Part shown: in pieces, positions 7,852 through 17,367 of the stretch
How the letters are laid out: each line of letters opens with the position of its first letter
Position numbering within the stretch: the stretch's first letter is position 1
From: an uncultured Alphaproteobacteria bacterium
GTDB taxonomy: Bacteria > Pseudomonadota > Alphaproteobacteria > UBA8366 > JADFVY01
Direction: 5' to 3'
DNA length: 64,000 nt
Assembly (NCBI GenBank): GCA_947259105.1
Contig: CAMYKU010000016.1
Location: 16,503 to 80,502, forward strand
Translations under genes and position numbers: made by a program
Notes under the pieces: model-generated
Told to the model about the DNA's origin: nothing
The model's database searches: none
What the model saw: the letters and a program-made list of their open reading frames with translations, nothing else

Positions 7852-9142
7852 CACCGCACCAGCCCGCCCCGCCACCGCAGAGGCCGTCGCGCGCGGCCTG
7901 CGCCGCCGGTACGCGGCGGAACAGCGCTTCCGGCTTTACGGCATGGCGGCGATCGGTTTCGCGCTGGCGGTGCTGACGATCCTGTTCGCCACGGTCGTCG
8001 CGAACGGCTGGTCGGCCTTCCGGCAGACCTATATCCAGCTCGACCTGCCGCTCGAGGCAGCGGACATCGATCCGGACGGCACGCGCGACCCCGCCGTGCT
8101 GTCGCGCGCCGACTACGAGGGGCTGGTCAAGAAAACGCTGCGCGGCATGTTTCCCGACGTCACCAATCGCCGGGAGAAGCGCGAGCTGTACGATCTGGTC
8201 AGCAGCGCCGCCGCCTTCGACCTGCGGGATGCGGTACTCGAGGATCCGTCGCTGGTCGGCGGTACATTTCAGCTCCGGGTACCGGCGTCGGACGATCTGG
8301 ACATGTATATGAAGGGTTATATCCGCGCCGATTCCCCGGAAGACGAACGCCGGATATCCGACCGGCAGATCGCCCGGATCGAGGCATTGCGCGAGCAGGG
8401 CCGGGTCGAGACCGGGTTCAACCTGGGTTTCTTCATTTCGGGCGACAGCCGCGAGCCGGAGCTTGCAGGCATCGCGGGGGCGGCGCTCGGCTCGCTCTGG
8501 ACCATGCTGGTGGTGCTGATCCTGTCCTTCCCGCTGGGCGTGATGGCGGCGATCTATCTCGAGGAATTCGCGCCGCGGAACCGCTGGACCGACATTATCG
8601 AGGTCAATATCAACAACCTGGCCGCCGTCCCGTCGATCGTCTTCGGCCTGCTCGGACTGGCGGTATTCCTCAATTTCTTCGGCCTGCCCCGGTCGGCGCC
8701 GTTGGTCGGCGGCATGGTGCTGGCCCTGATGACCCTGCCGACCGTCATCATCGCCGGGCGGGCGGCGCTGCAGGCGGTGCCGCCCTCGATCCGCGAGGCG
8801 GCGCTGGGCCTCGGCGCCAGCCGCATGCAGATGGTCGGTGGCCACGTCCTGCCGCTGGCGATGCCGGGGATGTTGACCGGCGCCATCATCGGCATGGCGC
8901 GGGCGCTGGGCGAGACGGCGCCGCTGCTGATGATCGGCATGGTCGCGTTCATCGTCGATCTGCCGAAAGGCCCGCTGGACGCGGCGACTGCCCTGCCCGT
9001 GCAGATCTTCCTGTGGGCGGACAGCCCGGAGCGCGCCTTCGTCGAACGGACGTCAGCGGCGACCATCGTGCTGCTCGTCTTCCTGATCTGCATGAACCTC
9101 GGCGCCGTGCTGCTGCGCCGGAAATTCGAACGCCGCTGGTAG
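7844..9142 (+). CDS. pstA: Phosphate ABC transporter permease PstA (long form)
   Basis: A 432-residue permease partner of PstC. After a first membrane helix (about residues 30-55) there is a ~150-residue hydrophilic insertion before the permease core, as in rhizobial and rhodospirillal PstA; E. coli PstA lacks it. The core holds the EAA-like loop (REAALGLGASRMQMVGGHVLPLA in pieces) followed by GMARALGETAPLL. It begins inside the pstC stop region (8-bp overlap) and is followed by pstB after 12 bp. Confidence 0.93.
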   Translation: MSDTAPARPATAEAVARGLRRRYAAEQRFRLYGMAAIGFALAVLTILFATVVANGWSAFRQTYIQLDLPLEAADIDPDGTRDPAVLSRADYEGLVKKTLRGMFPDVTNRREKRELYDLVSSAAAFDLRDAVLEDPSLVGGTFQLRVPASDDLDMYMKGYIRADSPEDERRISDRQIARIEALREQGRVETGFNLGFFISGDSREPELAGIAGAALGSLWTMLVVLILSFPLGVMAAIYLEEFAPRNRWTDIIEVNINNLAAVPSIVFGLLGLAVFLNFFGLPRSAPLVGGMVLALMTLPTVIIAGRAALQAVPPSIREAALGLGASRMQMVGGHVLPLAMPGMLTGAIIGMARALGETAPLLMIGMVAFIVDLPKGPLDAATALPVQIFLWADSPERAFVERTSAATIVLLVFLICMNLGAVLLRRKFERRW

Positions 9143-9154
9143 GAGACAACAGCC

Positions 9155-9964
9155 ATGGCCACAACGCAGACGGCGCCATCCTCGATCCACGCGCACCGGG
9201 CATCCCGGCGGGCGCAAGCCAAGATGAGCGCCCGGGACGTCAACGTGTTCTACGGCGACAAGCAGGCGCTGTTCGATGTCGCGCTGGACATCCCGGCGCA
9301 CCATGTGACGGCGCTGATCGGCCCGTCCGGCTGCGGCAAGTCCACCTTCCTGCGCTGCCTGAACCGCATGAACGACGTCGTGGATATCGCCCGCGTCGAG
9401 GGCGATATCACCATGGACGGCGGCGATATCTATGCCCTCGACGTGGTCGAGCTGCGCGCCCGGGTCGGCATGGTGTTCCAGAAGCCGAACCCGTTTCCGA
9501 AGTCGATTTTCGACAATGTCGCCTACGGCCCGCGAATCCATGGCCTGGCCCAGGACCGGGACGAGCTTGGCGAGATCGTATTCACCAGCCTCGAGAAGGC
9601 GGGGTTGCTGGACGAAGTGCGCGATCGCCTCGACCAGCCGGGCACCGGTCTGTCCGGCGGCCAGCAGCAGCGCCTGTGCATCGCCCGGGCGATCGCCGTG
9701 AACCCCGAGGTGATCCTGATGGACGAACCCTGTTCGGCGCTCGATCCGATCGCCACCGCCCGCATCGAGGAGCTGATCGACGAGCTGCGCGAGCACTACA
9801 CCATCGTCATCGTCACCCATTCGATGCAGCAGGCCGCGCGGGTGTCCCAGCGCACCGCCTTCCTGCATCTGGGCGAGCTCGTCGAGGTCGGCGACACCCA
9901 GGACATCTTCACCAACCCGCGTGACGAGCGCACGCAGGGTTACATCACCGGCCGCTTCGGCTGA
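9155..9964 (+). CDS. pstB: Phosphate import ATP-binding protein PstB
   Basis: A 269-residue ABC ATPase powering PstCA. Walker [11 protein letters not shown]-loop region VFQKPNPFP (typical of PstB), ABC signature LSGGQQQR, Walker [14 protein letters not shown] and switch His in [14 protein letters not shown]. The N-terminal ~20 residues before [11 protein letters not shown] form a short extension; the ATG at 9155 has AGGAGA upstream. A downstream in-frame ATG exists but lacks a ribosome site. It is followed by phoU after 11 bp. Confidence 0.95.
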   Translation: MATTQTAPSSIHAHRASRRAQAKMSARDVNVFYGDKQALFDVALDIPAHHVTALIGPSGCGKSTFLRCLNRMNDVVDIARVEGDITMDGGDIYALDVVELRARVGMVFQKPNPFPKSIFDNVAYGPRIHGLAQDRDELGEIVFTSLEKAGLLDEVRDRLDQPGTGLSGGQQQRLCIARAIAVNPEVILMDEPCSALDPIATARIEELIDELREHYTIVIVTHSMQQAARVSQRTAFLHLGELVEVGDTQDIFTNPRDERTQGYITGRFG

Positions 9965-9975
9965 CGGAGACTTCC

Positions 9976-10695
9976 ATGACCGTGAAAAGCAAACATATCG
10001 TCCGCGCCTACGACCAGGAGCTGCAGCGGCTCAACGAGCTGATCGGCCGCATGGGCGGCCTCGCAGAGGCGCAGATCGACAACGCCATCCGCGCGGTGGC
10101 GGAACACGACCTCGAACTCGCAAAAGAGGTCGCCGCCAGCGACGAGCGGGTCGACCAGATGGAAGCCGAAATCAACAAGCTGGCGCTTCGCCTGCTTGCG
10201 CTGCGGCAGCCGATGGCGATCGACCTGCGGTACATCCTTTCGGCGCTGCGCATCGCCTCGGACCTGGAGCGCATCGCCGACCACGCGGAGAACATGTGCC
10301 GCCGTGCCAAGGACATCGCCGAGGATTCGGGCGGGCCCGCGATAACCGGAATCCAGCGGCTCGGCAAGCTGGTCCTGGCGATGCTGAAGGACGTGCTCGA
10401 CGCCTCGCTGGCGGGTGACGTCGACAAGGCCGTCGAGGTCTGGAAGCGCGACAACGAGGTCGACGAGTTGTACGGCAGCCTGTTCCGCGAGTATCTGACC
10501 TACATGATGGAGAACCCGCGCAATATAGGGGCCTGCACGACACTGCTGTTCGTTGCCAAGAATGTCGAGCGCATCGGCGACCACATCACCAATATCGCCG
10601 AGACGATCTATTTCCGGGTCAAGGCGCAGCCGCTGAAGGACTCGCTGCCCGAGGGCGTCGACGGCGACGATTTCGAGGAGGACGACAACCGGTGA
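9976..10695 (+). CDS. phoU: Phosphate signalling complex protein PhoU
   Basis: A 239-residue all-helical protein with two repeats of a three-helix bundle; the metal-binding ExxxD-type motifs occur as LERIADHAENM and VERIGDHITNI. PhoU couples the Pst transporter to PhoR and keeps the regulon off when phosphate is plentiful. The C-terminal ~15 residues are acidic (GDDFEEDDN). Its stop codon overlaps the phoB start by 4 bp. Confidence 0.95.
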   Translation: MTVKSKHIVRAYDQELQRLNELIGRMGGLAEAQIDNAIRAVAEHDLELAKEVAASDERVDQMEAEINKLALRLLALRQPMAIDLRYILSALRIASDLERIADHAENMCRRAKDIAEDSGGPAITGIQRLGKLVLAMLKDVLDASLAGDVDKAVEVWKRDNEVDELYGSLFREYLTYMMENPRNIGACTTLLFVAKNVERIGDHITNIAETIYFRVKAQPLKDSLPEGVDGDDFEEDDNR

Positions 10696-11384
10696 CGCCG
10701 CGCGTTCTTGTCATCGAGGACGAGTCCGCGCTGGCAACGCTGCTGACCTACAATCTGGAACGGGCCGGGTTTTCGGTGCGCGTTGCGGAGACCGGTGAGG
10801 ACGCGCTAACGATGCTGGCCGAGGACCCGCCGGATATCGTTCTGCTCGACTGGATGCTGCCCCATGTCAGCGGCATCGAGATCTGCCGCCGGATTCGCCG
10901 CGGCCGGGAAACGGCGGATCTGCCGGTGATCATGTTGACCGCGCGCAGCGAGGAGGCCGACCGCGTTCGCGGCCTCGATACCGGCGCCGACGACTATGTG
11001 ACGAAACCCTTCTCGCCGGCGGAACTGGTGGCGCGGATCAATGCGCTGCTGCGCCGCGCGCGCCCCGCACTGTCGGCCGATGAATTGCGCGCGGGGGACG
11101 TCGTGATGGATCTTGCCGCCCATCGCGTGCGGGTCGCCGGGCAGGAGGTCGAGTTGGGCCCGACGGAGTTCCGGCTGTTGCGGCATTTCCTGGAAAATCC
11201 CGGCCGCGTATACACCCGCGGGCAGATCCTGGATGCGGTCTGGGGCCGCGACATGCATGTCGAGGACCGCACCGTCGACGTCCATATCGGCCGCCTGCGC
11301 AAGGCCCTGCGCGCCGCCGCCGGCAAGGACCCCATCCGCACTGTCCGCGGCGCCGGCTACGCTCTGGAGGCGGCCGATCTGTAA
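10692..11384 (+). CDS. phoB: Phosphate regulon response regulator PhoB
   Basis: A 230-residue OmpR/PhoB-type regulator that binds Pho boxes. Receiver domain with acidic pair EDE (9-11), phospho-acceptor Asp53 (LLDWMLP), Thr in MLTAR and Lys in YVTKPFSP. The C-terminal winged helix includes LGPTEFRLL, GRVYTRGQILDAVWG and RTVDVHIGRLRKAL. Translation starts at a GTG that overlaps the phoU stop. The obvious local target is the three-repeat box before pstS. Confidence 0.96.
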   Translation: MTPRVLVIEDESALATLLTYNLERAGFSVRVAETGEDALTMLAEDPPDIVLLDWMLPHVSGIEICRRIRRGRETADLPVIMLTARSEEADRVRGLDTGADDYVTKPFSPAELVARINALLRRARPALSADELRAGDVVMDLAAHRVRVAGQEVELGPTEFRLLRHFLENPGRVYTRGQILDAVWGRDMHVEDRTVDVHIGRLRKALRAAAGKDPIRTVRGAGYALEAADL

Positions 11385-11418
11385 GCCGCGACCGCCGCCG
11401 CCATATCGCAGACATGCC

Positions 11419-11459
11419 TTGGCGATCGTGCGGCCACGCGGCTATAGTCCGCCACGATC
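11419..11459 (+). promoter_or_regulatory. Candidate promoter with inverted repeat around the -10
   Basis: TTGGCG at 11419-11424 and TATAGT at 11443-11448 with an 18-bp spacer resemble a sigma-70 promoter. A perfect 7-bp inverted repeat, GATCGTG (11424-11430) and CACGATC (11453-11459), encloses the spacer and -10, as an operator would. It lies about 35 bp upstream of the lyase gene. No regulator is encoded nearby. Confidence 0.4.
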
Positions 11460-11492
11460 AGACAGGAACATCCACCGCAGGAAAAGCGCCCG

Positions 11493-12377
11493 ATGGTCGC
11501 CACCGTTCGTCCGCGCCGCAGCGTGCTCTATGTCCCGGGGTCCAATGCGCGGGCGCTGGAGAAGGCGCGGACGCTACCGGCCGATGCGCTGATCCTGGAC
11601 CTGGAGGACGCGGTTGCGCCGGACGCCAAGGCCGCCGCGCGCCAGGGCATCCTCGATGCGCTGGCCGTGGGCGGTTACGGCCGGCGCGAGATCCTCGTGC
11701 GGGTCAACGGGCTGGACGGCGAATGGGGGCATGACGACATCGCCGCCATCGCGAAGTCGGGGGCCGATGCGATCCTGCTGCCCAAGATCGAGGGCGCCGA
11801 GATGGTGCGTGAGGCCGAGGCGCTGATGGTCGCCTGCGATGCGCCGCCGGAGATGGCGATATGGTGCATGATCGAGACCCCGCTCGGCGTCCTGCACGCC
11901 GAGGAGATCGCCTGGGGATCCTCCCGCCTCGGCGGTTTGGTCATGGGCACCTCCGACCTTGCCAAGGATTTACACTGCCTGCACACGCCGGACCGCCTGC
12001 CGCTCGCGGCCAGCCTGTCGCTCTGCATCCTGGCGGCGCGGGCGCATGGCCTTGCGATTCTCGACGGCGTCCACCTGGATCTCGACGACGACGAGGGATT
12101 CGCCGCGTCCTGCGGCCAGGGGCTGGCGTTCGGGTTCGACGGCAAGACGCTGATCCACCCCAGGACCATCGACACGGCGAACGCGGTCTTCGCGCCGTCC
12201 GCCGACGAGTTGGACTGGAGCGAACGCATCATCGCCGCGCATGCTGAAGCGGCGGAACGGGGCCAGGGCGTGGTCGTCGTGGACGGCCGGCTGGTGGAGA
12301 GCCTGCACGTGGAGAACGCGCGGCGGATCCTCGGCCTTGCGGCGATGATCACCGAGCTTGAATCCGCGTCGGGATGA
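11493..12377 (+). CDS. CitE-like HpcH/HpaI-family CoA-ester lyase or thioesterase (malyl-CoA type)
   Basis: A 294-residue TIM-barrel protein of the citrate lyase beta-subunit family. Visible motifs: RSVLYVPGSNARALEKA, LILDLEDAV (metal/acid site), ILVRVNG, ILLPKIE, MIETPLGV, MGTSDLAKDL and the C-terminal GFDGKTLIHP. Relatives cleave L-malyl-CoA or beta-methylmalyl-CoA (Mcl1) or hydrolyse malyl-CoA (Mcl2), both in the ethylmalonyl-CoA pathway; the length is nearer Mcl2. It overlaps the mesaconyl-CoA-hydratase-like gene by 4 bp, which supports that pathway. Which reaction it performs cannot be decided here. Confidence 0.85.
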   Translation: MVATVRPRRSVLYVPGSNARALEKARTLPADALILDLEDAVAPDAKAAARQGILDALAVGGYGRREILVRVNGLDGEWGHDDIAAIAKSGADAILLPKIEGAEMVREAEALMVACDAPPEMAIWCMIETPLGVLHAEEIAWGSSRLGGLVMGTSDLAKDLHCLHTPDRLPLAASLSLCILAARAHGLAILDGVHLDLDDDEGFAASCGQGLAFGFDGKTLIHPRTIDTANAVFAPSADELDWSERIIAAHAEAAERGQGVVVVDGRLVESLHVENARRILGLAAMITELESASG

Positions 12378-13429
12378 TGGAGATGAGCGGCAAGACCGGT
12401 TCCGGGAATTTCTTCGAGGATTTCACTCTCGGCCAGATCATCGAGCACGCCACGCCGCGCACCGTAACGACGGGCGACGTGGCGCTGTACCAGGCGCTCT
12501 ACGGCCCCAGATTCGCCCTGCAGTCGTCCGACGAGTTCGCCCGTGCCCTGGGCCTCGAGCGCTCGCCGGTCGACGACCTGATCGCCTTCCACATCGTCTT
12601 CGGCAAGACGGTGCCCGATATCTCGCTGAATGCGGTCGCCAATCTCGGCTATGCCGACGGCCGTTTCGCGGCCCGCGTCTTTCCGGGCGACACGCTGTCC
12701 GCGCGGTCCGAGGTCATCGGCCTGAAGGAGAACTCGAACCGCAAGGCCGGCGTCGTCTGGGTGCGGACGACCGGGCGGAACCAGCACGGCGAGACCGTGG
12801 TCTCCTACGTCCGCTGGGTCATGGTCCGCAAACGCGACGAGGCCGCCCCCGCCCCTGCTGCCTCGGCTCCCGACCTGCCGGCGACGGCGGCGGAGCTGCA
12901 GGCGCCGGCCGGCGCCGACTTCTCGGCCTGGGATTACCAACAGGCGGGCGCGCACCACCGCTGGGGCAACTACCAGCCCGGCGAGCGCATCGACCATGTC
13001 GACGGCATCACGATCGAGGAGGCCGAGCACATGATGGCGGCGCGCCTGTGGCAGAACACCGCCCGGGTGCATTTCGACCAGCATGCCGCCGGGAAGGGAC
13101 GGTTCGGGCGCCGCCTGATCTATGGCGGGCATGTCATCAGCCTCGCCCGCGCGCTGAGCTTCAACGGTCTCGCCAATGCCTGCGTGATTCTGGCGATCAA
13201 CGGCGGCAGCCACGCCAACCCGGTCTTCGCCGGCGATACGATCTACGCATGGTCGGAAGTGCTGGAGCGGATCGAACTGCCGGGCCGCGCGGATGCCGGC
13301 GCGCTGCGCCTGCGCACGGTCGCCGCCCGGAACCGCCCGTGCGCGGACTATCCGCTAAGGGACAGCGCGGGCACATACGATCCGGATGTCGTTCTGGACC
13401 TGGACTATACGGCGCTGCTGCCGCGTTGA
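12374..13429 (+). CDS. mch: Double-MaoC hydratase, probable mesaconyl-C1-CoA (beta-methylmalyl-CoA) hydratase
   Basis: A 351-residue protein with two MaoC/hot-dog domains joined by an Ala/Pro-rich linker (about residues 155-180). N-terminal half: GNFFEDFTLGQIIEHATPRTVT, ALYGPRFALQSS, FHIVFGKTVPDISLNAVANLGYADGRF split across the domain. C-terminal half: NTARVHFD...KGRFGRRLIYGGHVISLARALSFNGLAN. The N-terminal signature and length match Rhodobacter-type Mch, which interconverts mesaconyl-C1-CoA and beta-methylmalyl-CoA. Its start overlaps the lyase stop (4 bp). Two hairpins follow the stop. Confidence 0.85.
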   Translation: MMEMSGKTGSGNFFEDFTLGQIIEHATPRTVTTGDVALYQALYGPRFALQSSDEFARALGLERSPVDDLIAFHIVFGKTVPDISLNAVANLGYADGRFAARVFPGDTLSARSEVIGLKENSNRKAGVVWVRTTGRNQHGETVVSYVRWVMVRKRDEAAPAPAASAPDLPATAAELQAPAGADFSAWDYQQAGAHHRWGNYQPGERIDHVDGITIEEAEHMMAARLWQNTARVHFDQHAAGKGRFGRRLIYGGHVISLARALSFNGLANACVILAINGGSHANPVFAGDTIYAWSEVLERIELPGRADAGALRLRTVAARNRPCADYPLRDSAGTYDPDVVLDLDYTALLPR

Positions 13430-13450
13430 GGGCTGACGCTCCGCAATGAA

Positions 13451-13494
13451 GGGAGGCGCCGTGTGCCGGCGCCTCCCGAGCCCGGGTCGGGCTC
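13451..13494 (+). terminator. Two consecutive perfect hairpins after mch
   Basis: First stem 13451-13460 with 13468-13477 (GGGAGGCGCC / GGCGCCTCCC, 7-nt loop). Second stem 13478-13484 with 13488-13494 (GAGCCCG / CGGGCTC, 3-nt loop), directly abutting. No T-run follows. Probably the 3' end of the lyase-hydratase transcript. Confidence 0.5.
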
Positions 13495-13855
13495 AATGGC
13501 GTGAACCGGGGTCCTTCTTCGGTCGATCCCCCGCGAAGGGCGGATGGAGCAAGCTCCACCGCCGAACCGGACGCCTGCCGGCCGATGGCCGCGGCGTCCC
13601 CAAAGTTTCGCCCCCCCATCACGGTCCGCCACGCGGCAAGCCCGGAGCGGGCGGCGCGGCTGGACCATCGGGATGCGGTGCGGCGACGACTTCGGCCTCC
13701 TCACGCGCACGTCATGTTCCCCCTAATTTTAGTAAAAGTCGAATCAAAAAATCGCCTCAACGTCGCGGCACTGCACGAATTGGCACGAAATGTCGCATTC
13801 GCAGGCGCAACATGAACGGGTATGTTTTCAAGGCGTTTTTGTGCAGGTGCGAAGA

Positions 13856-13884
13856 TTGACTTGCCGAACGAACAGGCGTAAGTC
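13856..13884 (+). promoter_or_regulatory. Candidate promoter for the sdhCDAB operon
   Basis: TTGACT at 13856-13861 and TAAGTC at 13879-13884 with a 17-bp spacer, 47 bp upstream of sdhC. The -35 is near consensus, the -10 weak. The AT-rich upstream stretch (13720-13850) could contribute activator or UP-like contacts. Confidence 0.45.
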
Positions 13885-13931
13885 ACTGGCTGTCCACTGC
13901 GGCGCCAGTTACCGGATATTCGGAGCCAACG

Positions 13932-14324
13932 ATGAGCGAGCGCTCGAGGCCACTATCACCGCATCTCCTGATCTACCGCTTCGAGTGGCCGATGCTGCTG
14001 TCGATCACCCACCGGTTCACCGGGGTGGGGCTGGCCGGCGGGGCCATCGTACTGGTGTGGTGGCTGATCGCCCTGGCGGTCGGGCCGGAGTACTTCGCCT
14101 ATGCACAGGCGATCCTGGGAAGCTGGGTCGGACGGCTGCTGCTGCTGGGCTGGACCTGGGCGACGTTCTATCATCTGTGCAACGGCATCCGGCATCTCTG
14201 CTGGGATGGCGGATGGGGATTTGAGCTCCGAGTCGCCCGGGCGACGGGCGTTCTCGTGGTCATCATGTCCATCGTGCTGACTCTGGCGGCCTGGCTGATC
14301 GCATACGCTGCAAGGGGAGGCTGA
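13932..14324 (+). CDS. sdhC: Succinate dehydrogenase cytochrome b556 subunit
   Basis: A 130-residue membrane anchor with three helices. Family motifs: RPLSPHLLIYRF, the quinone-site SITHRFTG, and the heme-ligand region HLCNGIRHLCWD. It pairs with SdhD to bind heme b and ubiquinone and to hold SdhAB at the membrane. GGAG precedes the ATG by 8 bp. First gene of a tight sdhCDAB operon (5-28 bp gaps). Confidence 0.95.
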   Translation: MSERSRPLSPHLLIYRFEWPMLLSITHRFTGVGLAGGAIVLVWWLIALAVGPEYFAYAQAILGSWVGRLLLLGWTWATFYHLCNGIRHLCWDGGWGFELRVARATGVLVVIMSIVLTLAAWLIAYAARGG

Positions 14325-14328
14325 GAGG

Positions 14329-14706
14329 ATGTCCGAACGCACACCGCTGGCCCGCGCACGCGGTCTCGGCGCGGCGCACGGTGGAACCCATCACTGGTGG
14401 ATCCAGCGCGCGACCTCGGTGGTCATGGTGCCGCTGGTCCTCTGGTTTGCGTTCTCGCTGGCGGCCCTCGGGCCCGCCGATCACGCGACGGCTGCGGCGT
14501 GGGTGGCGCATCCGGTCAACGCGGTGCTGGCGCTGGTTCTGATCGCCGCCATGTTCCACCATCTGCATCTCGGGCTGGAAGTGATCATCGAGGATTACGT
14601 GCATTCGCGCTGGGTCAAGTTCGCGACCCTTATCCTGCAGAAATTCGTCACCATCATTTTCGGTTTCGGGGCGGCTTTCGCCGTTCTCAAGATCGCTCTA
14701 AGCTGA
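14329..14706 (+). CDS. sdhD: Succinate dehydrogenase hydrophobic membrane anchor subunit
   Basis: A 125-residue, three-helix anchor. ARGLGAAHGGTHHWWIQRATSV is the alphaproteobacterial SdhD start region; the second helix carries MFHHLHLGLEVIIEDYVHS with the heme/quinone-side histidines and tyrosine. It sits 4 bp after sdhC and 18 bp before sdhA. Confidence 0.94.
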   Translation: MSERTPLARARGLGAAHGGTHHWWIQRATSVVMVPLVLWFAFSLAALGPADHATAAAWVAHPVNAVLALVLIAAMFHHLHLGLEVIIEDYVHSRWVKFATLILQKFVTIIFGFGAAFAVLKIALS

Positions 14707-14724
14707 CGGGAGGCGCGGGCTGCA

Positions 14725-16515
14725 ATGCGCAAGGCGTATCCGATTACCGAGCATGTCTATGACGCAATCGTCGTCGGCGCCGGTGGCGCCGGCCTGCGCG
14801 CCACCTTCGGGATGGCGCAAAAGGGACTGAAGACCGCCTGCATCACCAAGGTGTTCCCGACGCGAAGCCATACCGTCGCCGCACAGGGCGGAATTTCGGC
14901 GGCGCTGGGCAATATGGGCGAGGACGACTGGCGCTGGCACATGTACGACACCGTCAAGGGATCGGACTGGCTGGGCGACCAGGACGCGATCGAGTACATG
15001 TGCCGCGAGGCGGTGCCGGCGATCATCGAGCTGGAGCATTACGGCGTGCCGTTCAGCCGCACCGCCGACGGCCGCATCTACCAGCGCGCCTTCGGCGGCA
15101 TGACAACGCGCTACGGCGAGGGCACGGCGCAGCGCACCTGTGCCGCGGCGGACCGCACCGGCCACGCCATCCTGCATACGCTGTATCAGCAGTCGTTGCG
15201 CCACAATGCCGAATTCTTCGTCGAATTCTTCGCCATCGATCTGATCATGGACGACGACGGCGCCTGCTGCGGCGTGATCGCCTGGAACCTGGACGACGGA
15301 TCGATCCACCGCTTCCACGGCAAGGTGACGGTGCTGGCGACGGGCGGCTACGGCCGTGCCTATTTCTCATGCACGTCGGCCCATACCTGCACCGGAGACG
15401 GCGGCGGGATGGTGCTGCGCGCCGGTTTGCCCCTGCAGGACATGGAATTCGTGCAATTTCATCCCACCGGTATTTACGGGGCCGGCTGCCTGATCACCGA
15501 AGGCGTCCGCGGCGAGGGCGGCTACGTGACCAATTCCGAGGGCGAGCGGTTCATGGAGCGCTACGCCCCCTCGGCCAAGGACCTCGCCAGCCGCGACGTG
15601 GTCAGTCGCTCGATGACCATCGAGATCCGCGAAGGCCGTGGCGTCGGGCCGAACAGCGACCACATCCATCTGCATCTGGAACATCTCGACCCTGCGGTCA
15701 TCAACGAGCGCCTGCCCGGTATTTCCGAGACCGCGCGCATCTTCGCCGGTGTCGACGTGACCCGTGAGCCGATTCCGGTGATCCCGACCTGCCATTACAA
15801 CATGGGCGGAATCCCGACCAATTATCATGGCGAAGTGGTGAATCCCAGGGACGGGAACCCGGATGCCGTCGTACCTGGTCTGATGGCCATCGGCGAGGCG
15901 GCCTGCGTCTCCGTGCACGGCGCCAACAGGCTCGGCTCCAACTCGCTTCTCGATCTGGTCGTTTTCGGCCGGGCCGCGGCCAACCGCTGCGCCGAGATCA
16001 TCGACCCGGACGAATCGCCGCGCCCGCTGCCGAATGCCTCGGAGGACAAGGCGCTCTATCGGTTCGACCAGGTGCGCCACGCCGGCGGCGGCACCGGGAC
16101 GGCGGAGCTGCGCCTCGACATGCAACGGGCGATGCAGAGCAACTGTGCGGTGTTCCGGACCGGCGAGGTGCTGGAAGAAGGCGTTGAGATGATCGACCGG
16201 CTGTGGCAGCGGCGGGGCGACATCGGCCTGACCGACCGCTCGATGATCTGGAATTCCGACCTCGTCGAGACGCTGGAGCTCGACAACCTCCTCTTCCAGG
16301 CGAAGGTCACCATGGAATCGGCGAAGAACCGGGAAGAATCGAGAGGCGCGCACGCACGCGAGGATTTCGCCGAGCGCGACGATGAAAACTGGCTGAAGCA
16401 CAGCATCGCCAAGTGCGGCGAGGACGGTAAGGTCACCATCGACTACCGGCCGGTCCACATGCACACCCTGACCAACGAGATCCAGCCCTTCCCGCCGAAG
16501 GCGCGGGTTTACTGA
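14725..16515 (+). CDS. sdhA: Succinate dehydrogenase flavoprotein subunit
   Basis: A 596-residue FAD-containing catalytic subunit oxidising succinate to fumarate. Dinucleotide fold [11 protein letters not shown]; covalent-FAD histidine region [18 protein letters not shown]; active-site segments [18 protein letters not shown], and the HxxYNMGG region [17 protein letters not shown]; the arginine stretch [20 protein letters not shown]-terminal DYRPVH. Length is typical. Part of complex II and the TCA cycle; the neighbouring mdh-suc block supplies succinate. Confidence 0.98.
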   Translation: MRKAYPITEHVYDAIVVGAGGAGLRATFGMAQKGLKTACITKVFPTRSHTVAAQGGISAALGNMGEDDWRWHMYDTVKGSDWLGDQDAIEYMCREAVPAIIELEHYGVPFSRTADGRIYQRAFGGMTTRYGEGTAQRTCAAADRTGHAILHTLYQQSLRHNAEFFVEFFAIDLIMDDDGACCGVIAWNLDDGSIHRFHGKVTVLATGGYGRAYFSCTSAHTCTGDGGGMVLRAGLPLQDMEFVQFHPTGIYGAGCLITEGVRGEGGYVTNSEGERFMERYAPSAKDLASRDVVSRSMTIEIREGRGVGPNSDHIHLHLEHLDPAVINERLPGISETARIFAGVDVTREPIPVIPTCHYNMGGIPTNYHGEVVNPRDGNPDAVVPGLMAIGEAACVSVHGANRLGSNSLLDLVVFGRAAANRCAEIIDPDESPRPLPNASEDKALYRFDQVRHAGGGTGTAELRLDMQRAMQSNCAVFRTGEVLEEGVEMIDRLWQRRGDIGLTDRSMIWNSDLVETLELDNLLFQAKVTMESAKNREESRGAHAREDFAERDDENWLKHSIAKCGEDGKVTIDYRPVHMHTLTNEIQPFPPKARVY

Positions 16516-16543
16516 GAACGCGGCAGAGGGAGATCAGAACCTT

Positions 16544-17323
16544 ATGGTGGAATTCGCGCTGCCCAAGAATTCGAGGGTTCGCAAGGGCAAGACCTGGCCC
16601 GCGCCGGAGGGGGCCACACGGGTCCGCACGTTCCGGATTTACCGCTGGTCGCCCGACGACGACGACAATCCGCGCCTGGATTCGTACGAGATCGACCTCG
16701 ATACCTGCGGACCGATGGTCCTGGACGCGCTGATCAAGATCAAGAACGAGATCGACCCGACGCTGACCTTCCGGCGCTCGTGCCGCGAGGGGGTCTGCGG
16801 ATCCTGCTCGATGAACATCGACGGCACCAACACGCTGGCCTGCACCAAGTATATCGACGAAGTGAAAGGCAAGGTTAAGATCTATCCGTTGCCCCATCTG
16901 CATGTCGTCAAGGATCTGGTGCCGGACATGAACGACGCCTATGCGCAGCTCACCTCGATCGAGCCCTGGCTCAAGGCGGACACGCACCCGCCGGACCGCG
17001 AGCGGCTGCAGTCGCCGACCGACCGCAAGAAGCTGGACGGGCTGTATGAATGCATCCTGTGTTTCTCGTGCACGACGTCGTGTCCCAGTTACTGGTGGAA
17101 CAGCGACCGCTACCTTGGCCCCGCGGTGCTGCTGCAGGCCTACCGGTGGATCGTCGATTCGCGCGACGAGCGCACCGGCGAGCGGCTCGATCAGCTGGAG
17201 GACCCGTTCCGGCTCTATCGCTGCCACACCATCATGAACTGCACCAAGACCTGCCCGAAGGGCCTGAATCCCGGCCTGGCGATCGCCGAGATCAAGAAGC
17301 TGATGGTATTGCGCCAGAGCTAG
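16544..17323 (+). CDS. sdhB: Succinate dehydrogenase iron-sulfur subunit
   Basis: A 259-residue electron-transfer subunit. N-terminal plant-type ferredoxin with the [2Fe-2S] ligands in [16 protein letters not shown] and CTKY; C-terminal domain with [17 protein letters not shown] ([4Fe-4S]) and [17 protein letters not shown] ([3Fe-4S]). These carry electrons from FAD in SdhA to ubiquinone. Last gene of the sdh operon, 28 bp after sdhA. Confidence 0.98.
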   Translation: MVEFALPKNSRVRKGKTWPAPEGATRVRTFRIYRWSPDDDDNPRLDSYEIDLDTCGPMVLDALIKIKNEIDPTLTFRRSCREGVCGSCSMNIDGTNTLACTKYIDEVKGKVKIYPLPHLHVVKDLVPDMNDAYAQLTSIEPWLKADTHPPDRERLQSPTDRKKLDGLYECILCFSCTTSCPSYWWNSDRYLGPAVLLQAYRWIVDSRDERTGERLDQLEDPFRLYRCHTIMNCTKTCPKGLNPGLAIAEIKKLMVLRQS

Positions 17324-17367
17324 TGGTGTAGCGTCGCCGGGTCGCAACGAATTCCGGTAGCCGACCC

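Larger units (their letters stand above)
13430..13931. other. 502-bp intergenic region between mch and sdhC
   Basis: The first ~65 bp hold the double hairpin. The middle (13500-13720) is GC-rich; short open frames there show no recognisable protein and are not called. From about 13720 composition turns AT-rich (TAGTAAAAGTCGAATCAAAA and onward), marking the sdh control region with the promoter listed separately. No RNA gene was recognised. Confidence 0.6.

Noticed and set aside
13501..13815. A 104-residue open frame in the mch-sdhC gap, and an overlapping minus-strand frame
   Set aside because: Product is Arg/Pro/Ala-rich with no recognisable motif, it runs into the AT-rich sdh control region, and no clear ribosome site precedes it.
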